From NCBI GenBank assembly GCA_032622095.1, contig CP136061.1:89336983-89400982 (forward strand): a stretch of 64,000 bases of DNA. The letters run 5' to 3'. The first letter of the stretch is position 1. Every line of letters begins with the position of its first letter. The position numbers and the translations under genes are program-made. The notes under the pieces are model-generated. The model did not search any database and was not told the DNA's origin. It worked only from the letters and a program-made list of their open reading frames with translations. The stretch is from Siphonodentalium dalli (Eukaryota > Mollusca > Scaphopoda > Gadilida > Siphonodentaliidae). Shown here piece after piece: positions 46,401 through 54,670 of this stretch.

Positions 46401-49400
46401 GTCTTCGATTCATATCTAATATTTTATACCTCGGTAACAATATAACACATGTTTACAAAGAGATAGACCTTTTTTAACACTTAAGCTAAGCTTTTGTCAT
46501 ACTATCTCTGCCTACCTCGATGTAAGATTTATTTGATGTATCAGCTAATTTGTGCTATCACACCTCTACACGTAACAAAAGAACATATATAAATAAACAT
46601 ACCATATGTCCAGATTGGTATGATCCCATAGGGAGCCTCACATATACAAGAGAATGTATTGGCCAAATAATATTTACCTTGACCTTGTAAGCCACTGGCA
46701 TTCTCTTATATATGCGAGGCTCCCTATGGGAGACTCGCATATATAAGAGAATGCACTGGCACATGATCTTTAATGCTGCACCAGCGCAGTTCTCGTAATG
46801 AAATGTGACCCGCCAATGCATGTACCAATGCATTCTCTTATATATGCGAGTCGACCATTGGTCGCCTCGCATATATAAGAGAATGCATTGGCCTAACAAT
46901 TTTTTATCATTTTTTTTAAATAAATGTTTCTTACAATTTTTAGGACATAAAATAAAAAACATCCATTACCCTGCAGGGAGCCCCACACATATATAGAAGC
47001 ATATAGAAGAGTGTCGTCTGCTCATGTTTGTCTGGGGCTCTGTATGGGTGAAATTATAAAATTGTTAAAGAATACAAAGAACAAGAAACAAGGGGTATGC
47101 ATCTAAGATGCTTTTGTCGAGTTTTTTGGCAGTCCAACCAAACTTCTGCCAATAAGGTGCACAACTTCGGGGAAAAAAGTCGGACGGTGGTATATTATTG
47201 CAATAGACCTATATACCAAATATCAATTGAATCTGTTAATATTTCATTGAGTTATCGCACTAACAGTGATAAAATTGTTATTAAAATAGACAAACTAAGA
47301 CCCATAACTCCGGAAAAAGAATTCGGACAAACCAGGTTTTTGAACTCGTCCGAGATATTGTTGCAAGAGACTCATATACCAAATATTGTTTAAATCGGTT
47401 AATATTTCATTGAGTTATCGCGCTAACGGTGATAACATTGCTAAAAATAGACAAACTAAGACCCATAACTCCGCGAAAAACATTTGGACAAACCTGGTTT
47501 TCGAAATCGTCCGAGATATTGTTGCAAGAGACTCATATACCGAATATTGTTTAAATCAGTTAATATTTCATCGAGTTATCGCGCTAATGGTGATAAAATT
47601 GCTAAAAAATAGACAAACTAAGACCCATAACTCCGCGAAAAACATTTGAACAAACCTGGTTTTAGAACTCGTCCGAGATATTGTTGCAGCAGACTCATAT
47701 ACCAAATATTATTGTAATCAGTTAATATTTCGTCGAGTTATCGCGCTATCAGTGACAAAATTGCTAAAAATAGACAAACTAAGGCCCATAACTCCGCAAA
47801 ACAAATTTGGACAAACCTGGTTTTCGAACTCATCCGAGATATTGTTGCAGGGGACTCATATACCAAATATTGTTGAAATCGATTAATATTTCATCGAGTT
47901 ATCGCGCTATCGGTGATAAAATTGCTAAAAATAGACAAACTACGGCCCATAACTCCGCGAAAAAAATTTGGACAAACCTGGTTTTCGAACTCGTCCGAGA
48001 TATTGTTGCAGGAGACTCATATACCAAATATTGTTTAAATCGGTTAATATTTCATCGAGTTATCACGCTATCGGTGATAAAATTGCTAAAAATAGACAAA
48101 CTAAGGCCCATAACTCCGCGAAAATAATTCGGACAAACCTGTTTTTCGAACTCGTCCGAGATATTGTTGCAAGAGTCTCATATACCAAATATTGTTGAAA
48201 TTGGTTAATATTTGCGTGAGTTATCGCGCTATCGGTGAAAAACTTAACTAAAAACCATCTAAGATGGATAACTCTTGTAAAAAAGTTTTGACGTGACCCA
48301 TTTTCTACAGGCAGTAAATAGTCATTGGGAGCAACTGCCATACCAAATTTGTTTTGAATCCGTTCACAAATGTCAAAGTTATAAGGCATTCTTTAGGTCC
48401 GCCTGCCCGCCGCCCGCCCGCCCGCCAACCGTCCCTCGCCAAACCATAAGTCGAGTTTTTGAAAAACTCGACTAAAAATTATTAAAATTGTAAAAAATTG
48501 TTAGTCCAATGCATTCTCTTATATATGCGATGCGACCTATGGTCGACTCGCATCAATAAGAGAATGCATTGGCACAGGGTAAAAAAATCCCGACTTACGA
48601 CTGGATTTGATATGGCGGGTCACAAATAGTTAAGCTGCTCCCTGTGCTAAGATTGATCAAACATCTTGGAACAGTGACCCACATCAAATAATATTTTATG
48701 CGAGAGAGGATCTTACCCGAGTAAATTCAGAATTTTGTTCATCAGCTGTAGCCTTGTACGATTCATCGATATCAGCGTCGTCGTCCAGCATGGAATATTT
48801 GTTGTCACTCTGCTGTGATAGTTCCTCCTCGTCCACATCCTGGTAAACAAACGTCCAGTTACCTGGAAAAAAAGATAAATATGTTAAAGGGGTGTTTATA
48901 CGAATCCACTGAATTGTGTGTTGGAACGTTGCGTTGAAATTGGAATATAGGCAACACGACTAAGGCATTCAGGTGTCGTGTCCAAATATGATGCAGAATG
49001 TGGTCCCCAGAGGGTGAAGTTAGTGATACAACCCGACACAGAGGGCTAAAATCACCAAATTCATCCTCATTCTACTTAGACCTCATCTTTTGGAAAGTAT
49101 CTATAGTCTCAAATTAACATTTTAATACGGGAGACTTGCATATATAGGAGAATTGACTGGCACAGGATCTTTATTGCTGCACCAGCACAGCTCCCATCAT
49201 GGATCTAACAAACCAAATTCATCAACAAACTATGTCACCGGATGTAGACGATGATGGTCTACAAAAGATATAGATACATTACCTTTAGCCCACTGCAAAG
49301 GCTGGAGTTCTGCCCAGAGTGACCCATCGAATGCAACCTTGTTGATCCAGTGCGACACCTGTCCACATCGGAGTAGGTCTCTCGGAGACAGATGAGAGAA

Positions 49401-52400
49401 TATCTTGAGAACGATTTCATCGGGCAGACTAAGGATGCTGACATGTCTCTTAGTCGGGAATTCTTCTTCATCTGACGACTCACCTGTCAAAAGTCAATAT
49501 TTAAAGTGAACTGTAATTTAAGATGAATATTTGTTGCTAAAACACACATTCTAATTGGTCGAAAACTGCTAACTTTAGTCAAAAGTCAATATTTAAGGTG
49601 AAAATCTCCATCTGGGTCCAGATCCGTGCTGGCCAAATATTATTTTCCGCATTTTTTAAGGATCTTCGGCCAAATAAATAGAGGATATGAAATGAGTGTT
49701 TCTCTCATATGATATTTATGAAACGAGTCTAAGAATTTTCAGTTTTCTCGAGCCTCCGGCGAGAGAAAACTGAAAATTCATGACGAGTTTCATAAATATC
49801 ATATGAGAGAAACACGAATTACATATTCTATTTATCATATGACACCTATAAATTGATTATGATGTCCAAAACGCACACAAATCACTAAATAGCTATATGA
49901 CATTGGCAGCAAAAGGTTAATGTGACGTCACTTCATTGCACCGGAAGCCCAATTACACCTGGTGAACTAGCAGAAATAATATGCACGCGAAGATATAGTG
50001 CGCTATTCTGTTCTCAGTTTGACATTATATCGTATGTTTATTAGATAAATACGAATTACATATTCTATTTATCGTATAACAATGTCCAAAACTATATATT
50101 TCAAGATTATAATTGCGAGAATTTCGGCATCGCGTTGATTGACGTGCACGAATTTGACCTGCATTTAGTTAGAGATGCGGGCAGACATGTCAACCCTCCC
50201 GATTTCGGCGGGAGTCTCCCGATATTGATTTATGACATACTTTCCAACGTAAATAATGATTGAGTCATATGATAAAATAACATATCAATTTTGAAATGAG
50301 AAACTTGACACTACATGTGTGCACTATTGTTATCAGCAAAATCTTGAAAATAGGTATAATCGGTATGGTATAACCAACATAAATGTGCACAGGTGTTTCA
50401 TATGAAGATCTATAAAGCAAATAATGCTAAGTATCTAAATCTTCAATACAGAGCTGTATAGGACCATAGGTGGAGGGACGTGGGTAGAGGGTCTATCATG
50501 GGAGGGGGTGTCCAACTATCAGGGATAAAAATTTCAAACTGATGAAAATGTTGACTCCCAAATCCCCTCCCACCCCTCAAACCTTGACTGTCTCCACATC
50601 ACTAAGTGTGAATTTCAACCAAACTCACTGGAATGGGCGTCTTCAAACTGTTTCTCTTCTGAGTCGGAATTAAAATGTTCTTCTTTGGAGAAATGTTTCT
50701 CGATGACTGTCATTTTTATCTCCCGCAATTCTTCAAAGGTGAAGTACTGAATTAACAATGGCTGAAAAACCTGAAAATGAGAAATAGGATTGGATAATAA
50801 TAAACATATTTGTTGTATAGGTAACCAATTAGTGGTAAGTGGGTGTCTGACCAGGTGACACATCATGCAGGGTTAGCGAAAATCACAACTAGCATCCCGG
50901 AATGACAGTAAAAAGTCATAATGAAATGCTGGCTGACGGCTCAAAAGCTTTTTGATATGTCAAATTAGGATAAGCTGAAAGAAAAACGACCTGAAACCAA
51001 TTAGTCATATAACATTTTCTCACAAAGTGAGGGTGGTACCAAATGTATTGATGACAAGAGACAGAGGAGGGAGTCTGCAAAATATATAAAAGAAAGGGGG
51101 GGGAATTAAAGGAACAGTGACCCAATTTTGTGCAGATACCTGATTCCACATTCACTTGTCATAAATTTAGAGTGGAGAGCAGTGGCCTGGGATGGTTTAA
51201 CATTTTGGAAAATAATTTTGAACGTCTGTGCCAAAGATTTAAATTACAGTATTTAACCCAAAAGCTAAAAATTACAATTCATAAATGATATCACCAAAGA
51301 AGTAAAATAGAGAAAGCCAATAGGAGCTTCATCAGTTGCACTGTTAACCCGTGCCATACTAAACGTATGAACACTAACTTTTGTACCTTTACTTGCAAGA
51401 AATTGTACTAAAGGTTAGCTCGGTCACATTATAATAATGCAGATCCTATCTACAAAATACCTGACAATGAGAAATATGATGAGATAATAATAAACATATT
51501 TATTTACAAACAACACAAGTAACTCCCTCTTTCAGACGTCATCAGGCCACAATTAAACATATATTTATTTGACTTTAAACTATTGCATGACGGGACCTGC
51601 ACTGGTACAACATTAAAGAACCTATGCCAATGCATTTTATCACATAATTTGCCCATAAAAGCAGTTCCATAATTATCGGTAAGACACACGTTTAATATCA
51701 GCGCGTGTGATGACATCACGCCATTCTTTAAATGACTTGCGATCGCTGCAGTTTACGATTGTTGTTTTCGACGAATACATCGCATTGCTTCACGTTTATT
51801 TGATCACGTGATAAAAGGTATCTCACACTCGTCCTATTTTATACATAATTTATCAACCTCGTCCACTAAATTCTATTTGAGCCTCGGTAAACCTCGGCTC
51901 AAATCGGATTTAGTGAACTCGGTTGATAAAATTCCGTATAAAATAGAAACTCATGTGAGATCCTCTATCTCTTATATATGCGAGTCGACCATAAGTCGCC
52001 TCGCATATATAAGAGAATGCATTTGCCTAACAATTTTTTAGCAATTTTTCTTACATTCTTTAACAATTTTTATCATTTTTTCTTATATGCTTTAACAATT
52101 TTATAAAAATTTTATAATTTTTTTTCATACATTCTTAATAAATTTTATCATTTTTTATCATTTTTTCTAACATTCTTTATATATATTTATCATTTTTGTT
52201 ACATTCTTAACAATTTTTATCATTTTTTTCTTACAGTCTTCAGCCTTCATAATTGGCTACGGCAATCAGCATTGCCGAAGCATTTTGCTGAAGCAAACTG
52301 GGCCACGGCATACTGTTGCTGTAGCAGATTGCCGAAGCCAAACAATCTGAATTAAGAGGGCTGAGTCTTTAACAATTTTTATAATTGTTTATATTTTTTT

Positions 52401-54061
52401 CTTACATTCTATAACAATTTTTATAATTTTTTCTTATATGCTTTAACAATTTTATCAATTTTTTAGAATTTTTTTCATACATTCTTAATAAATTTTATCA
52501 TTTTTTATCATTTTTTCTAACATCCTTTATCTATATTTATCATTTTTGTTACATTCTTAACAATTTTTATAATTTTTTTTATTTTTTATAATTTTTTAAC
52601 AATTATAAAAAATAGTATGAATTTGTTAGGACAATGCATTCTCTTATATATGCAAGGCAACCTATATGTATGGTTGACTCGCAAATAAAAGATAATGCAT
52701 TGGCATAGGGTTTTCGCAATCTCAGGAAGCTCCCGTCATGAAAGGGTTAAAAGTGAGAAAAAGGTTAAAATAATAACAAGATTTGCATATCAACGATGGC
52801 CTCATAGTTTTATTTAGGGGATAAAAGAGTGAATCTGTCGGCAAAAAAATTTCAAAATGGTTGGCATTTGTTCATGTTGTCATTACAAATAGAACAAATT
52901 GGATTGGATTTGGTTCAGTTATCGTGCTAACAGCCTTTTACAATTGCTAAAAATAGACAAACTAAGGGCCTGGCCATATTTCTTTTATATCAGACTTGAT
53001 TGAGATATTGTAGTGAAAGCAACCCTCAAAATTAGGAAAAATGTCCCATGGCAAATTTATTGCTGTGGCATTAGATTCCACATGTTGCCTCGGGGTTTCC
53101 CATGGCATTACTTATTGCTGTGGCCAATTTCGAGGAATGGTGAAATATCCATAAACTGTACTCGCCATTGCTAAAGCCAAATGAAATTAATTGTCTGGTT
53201 GGGATTACATATCAGAAAAAATAGGGTCTTTTGGTAGGCTTAAAATGATTTTTTTTTATTAAGCTATTTATGTGGTCATCATTTCTGCTTTGAAATTCAA
53301 TGACAACAATGGGATGAGAAAAGTTTTAATTGTGCTTTGTATAATCAAAATACTTTGACAAAGAAATCAACAGATTTTTTTAACATTGAAATCTGCTATT
53401 TATTTTTTATTTTATTTGCTATTTACAATGAAAATTTCAAGAGATTTTATTTGTGCCATGATCATTTTTATTAGGTTTAGGGTAGGGGGTATTGAAACCC
53501 TACCACATATATGGTTTTTCTTTGACCTTAGCTTTGGGGTCAAACAAAAGCGAGATAGTGACATTATTGCATACAGTAATGCCCTAAATAATCGACTCCT
53601 TAACCACAGCAGAATTATGGGTAACTTTTCAGGATTTAGTCGGAAATATGGCTTGTTGCCACTCATTGGAAAGCTCTCACTGAGAGCTTTAAGGAGTCGA
53701 TTATTTAGGGCATTACTGTACAAACCTGCTCCTCCTCTTCCATATGAGGGATGAATTTTTCTGTGAATTCTTCCAGAGCCTGTTTGAGTTTGCTTCCATA
53801 CTTGACGCGGACTTCGTCAGGAGTTTTATTACATTTATACCCTCCTTCAAGCATATTTAGCATCTCTGTCAGTCTGTTGTCCTTGTGACAGTCACACACA
53901 GCCGTACAGTGCACAGATTTCTCCTGCATCTTCGCCACCAGTTTCCGCATGATGTATTTGTTTTCTATCTGTTCGTGAGCCTTGAATTCAATGAAAGTGT
54001 TGACCAAGTTTCCCAGCAGTGAGTTCCAGTGAATTACATCAGCAAAGTTTGTGTCAGTTAA
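37261..54061 (-). CDS. FBXL5: FBXL5: iron-responsive F-box/LRR E3 ligase subunit (gene span, first exon missing)
   Basis: Eight coding exons join with perfect phase: 54061-53726, 50770-50629, 49483-49283, 48862-48717, 45455-45342, 43265-43183, 40511-39963, 37489-37261 (1800 bases, 599 residues plus stop). In order they encode a hemerythrin-like iron-binding domain, an F-box, leucine-rich repeats, an acidic low-complexity insert, and a Cys-rich tail. In known FBXL5 proteins the hemerythrin domain binds a di-iron centre and a C-terminal [2Fe-2S] cluster helps recruit IRP2 for SCF-mediated degradation. The usual length is about 690 residues; the missing N-terminal exon (~30 residues, with the first ligand His) was not seen up to 64000. 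Introns are full of MITEs. All donors are GT, all acceptors AG. Confidence 0.93.
37742..38332. repeat. 16-bp minisatellite in the last FBXL5 intron
   Basis: About 37 units of CTTATACGGACCCTGG and variants (CTTATATGGACCCTGG, CTGATACAGATCCTGG, CTAACACAGACCCTGG). 16 is not a multiple of 3, so all three frames read the same peptide cycle; not coding. Confidence 0.93.
38333..39735. other. FBXL5 intron, no gene
   Basis: AT-rich, with a poly-G run at about 39227-39241. No further feature supported. Confidence 0.4.
39738..39908. mobile_element. Truncated hAT-like MITE beside an FBXL5 exon
   Basis: End of the core (TTCACCATCTGGGAACTTAA, AGATGAGGCCATGCAGAATG) and one hairpin, about 55 bases from the exon donor at 39963. 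Confidence 0.7.
39963..40511 (-). CDS. FBXL5: FBXL5 exon 7 (LRRs and acidic insert)
   Basis: 183 codons' worth of sequence from acceptor TTAACAG|G to donor ATCAG|GTCAGT. Starts FGKNGSGTKLRHLDLTGCEK, continues LTDVSVRQISKALG, then a long Ser/Asn/Asp-rich linker (CCGRGSSS, IDSIEDDFSRC) and ends with the LRR GLCFLSLSGCYKVTNEGIR. Confidence 0.93.
40512..41705. other. FBXL5 intron, nothing recognised
   Basis: Unique-looking AT-rich intron with no MITE I can name. Confidence 0.4.
41706..41959. mobile_element. hAT-like double-hairpin MITE, compact form, FBXL5 intron
   Basis: Target duplication TGCATGAT (41698-41705) / TTCATGAT (41960-41967). Two hairpins separated by GCTACTGAGGTGTAAGC. Almost the same as 23797-24051. 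Confidence 0.87.
42416..42964. mobile_element. TA-flanked MITE, CTGTATACACC ends
   Basis: TA at 42414-42415 and 42965-42966; ends CTGTATACACCCGTCA and TGACAGGTGTATACAG, with GTCAGTAAGCCC / GGGCTTACTGAC just inside. 549 bp, non-coding, in an FBXL5 intron. Confidence 0.78.
43183..43265 (-). CDS. FBXL5: FBXL5 exon 6 (LRR)
   Basis: 83 bp from acceptor TTTTTCAG to donor AAAGG|GTAGG, phase 0 to 2. Reads LVKLLNLCPNIEELILCQTK and on to ISDMAFKG, a leucine-rich repeat. Confidence 0.9.
43296..43499. mobile_element. TTAA double-hairpin MITE, right end lost
   Basis: TTAA at 43292-43295; CCCTTTCAGAACGGAAGCTG, first hairpin shortened, spacer TTACAAGGTCAAGGTAAATA, complete second hairpin, then truncated at GGTTTTCGCAAAATTAATT. 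Only ~31 bases from exon 6. Confidence 0.75.
43633..43887. mobile_element. hAT-like double-hairpin MITE, compact form, FBXL5 intron
   Basis: Target duplication ACGATCAA (43625-43632) / ACTATCAA (43888-43895). Two hairpins joined by GCTTAGGCCTTAGC. Confidence 0.86.
44091..44295. mobile_element. TTAA palindrome with CCCTTTCAGTGCCA ends but no cassette
   Basis: TTAA at 44087-44090 and 44296-44299. The 205 bp form one long hairpin (arms of ~95 bp, tip GAGCTCTTAGTGCTC). The outer ~35 bp (CCCTTTCAGTGCCAAG..CCGATTTTTATATTAACCCATAT) match the family at 14916 and 19033, but the interior is different and lacks the TATATATGCGAG hairpin. Confidence 0.87.
44455..44833. mobile_element. TTAA double-hairpin MITE with AT-rich expanded spacer
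   Basis: TTAA at 44451-44454 and 44834-44837. Left CCCTTCCATGACTGGAGC, hairpin 1 with GTCTACC/GGTTGCC tip, ~130 bp of (TGTTAAAGAATGTAAGAAAA)-like repeats, hairpin 2, right GTCTTTAATGCTGCACCAGC. Confidence 0.82.
44898..45320. mobile_element. hAT-like double-hairpin MITE, FBXL5 intron
   Basis: Ends CAAGCCTGCAAATAGTGTG / CACTATTTGCAGGCTTG, two hairpins and a core of ~180 bp. The flanking 8-mers CTGATTGG and GCCACAAA do not match, so it may have recombined since insertion. It ends 21 bases from the exon 5 donor side (45342). Confidence 0.8.
45342..45455 (-). CDS. FBXL5: FBXL5 exon 5
   Basis: 38 codons, phase 0 at both ends; acceptor CTACAG, donor GCT|GTAAGT. Reads VFLEAKMLTAITKYLLPQIG and on to a LGYSKGLSNAA repeat end, matching the region between F-box and LRRs. 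Confidence 0.9.
45544..45936. mobile_element. TTAA MITE, CCCTTTACCCAACA family, copy 2
   Basis: TTAA at 45540-45543 and 45937-45940. Reverse orientation relative to 12631. Both hairpins complete, spacer AAAATTATAAAATTGTTAAAG-like, then the GGAACCGGCTCC-complement arm. Confidence 0.88.
45941..46473. mobile_element. TTAA interspersed repeat, AGATGG family, copy 2
   Basis: It shares the TTAA at 45937-45940 with the left neighbour; right TTAA at 46474-46477. Body aligns to 3373-3815 over ~400 bp, plus ~100 bp extra on the right. Confidence 0.7.
46640..46800. mobile_element. Partial TTAA double-hairpin MITE
   Basis: Half of one hairpin, spacer TATTTACCTTGACCTTGTAAG, one full hairpin, then ATCTTTAATGCTGCACCAGC. 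Both TTAA ends are gone. Its right side abuts the next element. Confidence 0.7.
46805..48623. mobile_element. GTGACCCGCCA-ended MITE split by a 161-bp array element
   Basis: Ends GTGACCCGCCA / TGGCGGGTCAC with AAAT on both sides (46801-46804, 48624-48627). Cassette hairpins lie at each end (about 46826-46891 and 48506-48577) with the usual AT-rich spacer. The spacer is interrupted by a ~1.4-kb insertion. Confidence 0.75.
47075..48475. mobile_element. Pearl/Helitron-like element with ~161-bp core repeats
   Basis: Six to seven core repeats: CGAGATATTG recurs at 47351, 47512, 47674, 47835, 47995 and 48157 (spacings 161, 162, 161, 160, 162). The flanks are different from the repeats: left TCTAAGATGCTTTTGTCGAG, right a GC-rich (CCGCC)n tract and a hairpin GTCGAGTTTTTGAAAAACTC near the end. 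This layout matches the bivalve 'pearl' family of non-autonomous elements with ~160-bp core repeats. Open frames in it are by-products of the repeats. Confidence 0.7.
48717..48862 (-). CDS. FBXL5: FBXL5 exon 4 (acidic linker after F-box)
   Basis: 146 bp from acceptor TTTTTCCAG to donor CGG|GTAAGA. Reads NWTFVYQDVDEEELSQQSDN and on through LDDDADIDESY to NSEFTR. Confidence 0.88.
48990..49205. repeat. Fragments of hAT-like and TTAA MITEs
   Basis: About 48993-49090 is a worn hAT-like hairpin (TGTGGTCCCCAGAGGGTGAA); about 49128-49205 is the right end of a TTAA double-hairpin MITE (GGGAGACTTGCATATATAGG, ATTGCTGCACCAGCACAGCT). Confidence 0.6.
49283..49483 (-). CDS. FBXL5: FBXL5 exon 3 (F-box)
   Basis: 201 bp, phase 1 to 1. 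The F-box reads ILSLPDEIVLKIFSHLSPRD, then LLRCGQVSHWINKVAFDGSLW. This is the segment that docks SKP1 in the SCF ligase. Preceded by an acidic SSDEEEF stretch. Confidence 0.94.
49678..49830. repeat. Inverted repeat of the TAGAGGAT family, FBXL5 intron
   Basis: AATAGAGGATATGAAATGAG; arms GTTTCTCTCATATGATATTT..GAAAACTGAAAATTC fold back around TCGAGCCTCCGGCG. The tail to about 50100 repeats ACGAATTACATATTCTATTT twice (49814, 50049). Confidence 0.6.
49831..50628. other. FBXL5 intron, otherwise unassigned
   Basis: Apart from the second ACGAATTACATATTCTATTT near 50049, nothing is recognised. Confidence 0.35.
50629..50770 (-). CDS. FBXL5: FBXL5 exon 2 of those seen (end of hemerythrin domain)
   Basis: 142 bp from acceptor TTTTCAG to donor CCA|GTGAGT. 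Reads VFQPLLIQYFTFEELREIKM, the last helix of the hemerythrin fold, then an acidic linker. Confidence 0.93.
50771..51578. other. FBXL5 intron, nothing recognised
   Basis: Short shared phrase (GAGAAATA.GAT.GGATAATAATAAAC) at 50779 and 51469 suggests a small duplication. No other feature. Confidence 0.35.
51632..51966. mobile_element. TAGAGGATCTC inverted-repeat element, reverse copy
   Basis: Reverse complement of 13943-14258 over its whole length (ATGACATCACGCC, TTGCGATCGCTGCAGTTTA, GAAACTCATGTGAGATCCTC). It interrupts a cassette hairpin between CCAATGCATT and TCTCTTATATATG. Confidence 0.7.
52241..52363. mobile_element. 123-bp MITE with CAGCC ends
   Basis: 6-bp duplication AGTCTT at 52235-52240 and 52364-52369. 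Ends CAGCCTTCATAATT / AATTAAGAGGGCTG; inner arms GGCTACGGCAATCAGC and GCAGATTGCCGAAGCC. Confidence 0.7.
53574..53718. mobile_element. TA-flanked palindromic MITE touching an FBXL5 splice donor
   Basis: TA at 53572-53573 and 53719-53720. Left arm complete, right arm internally deleted (GAGAGCTTT joins directly to AAGGAGTCGATTATTTAGGG). On the gene strand the donor is CAG|GTTTG then TA and the MITE, so only five intron bases precede the flanking TA. Confidence 0.88.
53726..54061 (-). CDS. FBXL5: FBXL5 exon with hemerythrin-like domain
   Basis: 112 codons, phase 0 to 0; acceptor AATTCCAG, donor GAGCAG|GTTTGT. Reads LTDTNFADVIHW, then FIEFKAHEQIENKYIMRKL, a Cys-containing loop (CTAVCDCHKDNRL) and ends FIPHMEEEEQ. 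His and Glu residues in the HEQIE and PHMEEEE motifs correspond to di-iron ligands of the family. The CxDCH loop with three cysteines is unusual for this loop. Confidence 0.94.
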
Positions 54062-54252
54062 CTGGAATTAAAAAGCAAGTTACCTAATATATGCATGACA
54101 ATTAGAGCGCATCCGTATACCAGTGACATATCTAAGAATTTTTTGGGGACACCTGTTTCTGTGTCAAGGATGTCCCCAAATAAATTATGGGATATTAATA
54201 TTTCGCAATACCACATAAATATGGTCCCCACTAGTCTATAAATGAAGGCTGG

Positions 54253-54670
54253 GTGTATAACCCTGAGGTTCATCATGGGAGCTGCACTGTTGCAGCATTG
54301 AAGATCCTGTGCCAGTGCATTCTCTTATATATGCGAGTCTCCCCAGCATATAAATTAGTGATGAAAAATGACAGCTATTCTTCATTTAGAGTAGATGTAT
54401 CAAGTTCAGTTGGACTGCTGGACACTTTTCTGGAATCATCTAGATGGCCTACTAATGCATTAGTGCGTAAATTTTATGTTGCAAGATGTGATTGTGTTTG
54501 TGGAACTGCATGCATCTTACGTGCTTAATTTTGTTTTAAATGTTTATTTATTATTTATAACTTATATATGGACCTTGTGTCTGAAATAAAGTACATACAA
54601 TATAAGAGAATGCAGTGGCTTACAATGTCGAGGTAAATATTGTTAGGCCAATGCATTCTCTTATGGGAGA
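54253..54670. mobile_element. TTAA-type double-hairpin MITE with an inserted LINE tail
   Basis: CCTGAGGTTCATCATGGGAG, GCAGCATTGAAGATCCTGTG and half of hairpin 1, then foreign sequence 54343-54597, then TATAAGAGAATGCAGTGGC, the spacer and half of hairpin 2. The right end is fused to a LINE copy. Confidence 0.7.
54343..54597 (+). pseudogene. Retroelement-like fragment inside the MITE
   Basis: Plus-strand frame SYSSFRVDVSSSVGLLDTFL followed by ESSRWPTNALVRKFY resembles the end of LINE ORF1-type proteins (the ..WP..VRKF.. ending). It is followed by TAA, AT-rich sequence and GAAATAAAG before the junction, like a 3' UTR with a poly(A) signal. Assignment is from memory of the motif only. Confidence 0.4.

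Larger units (their letters stand above)
51579..52746. mobile_element. Composite TTAA MITE with several nested insertions, FBXL5 intron
   Basis: Left TTAA at 51575-51578 with degraded TTGCATGACGGG start; right ...GTCATGAAAGGG then TTAA at 52747-52750. The first hairpin is split by the TAGAGGATCTC element. The spacer is expanded into ~600 bp of TTCTTACATTCTTTAACAAT-like repeats holding a 123-bp insertion (52241). Confidence 0.72.

Noticed and set aside
47097-48198. Open frames of 76-106 codons in the 161-bp array
   Set aside because: Repeat by-products; units drift between 160 and 162 bp, breaking any common frame.
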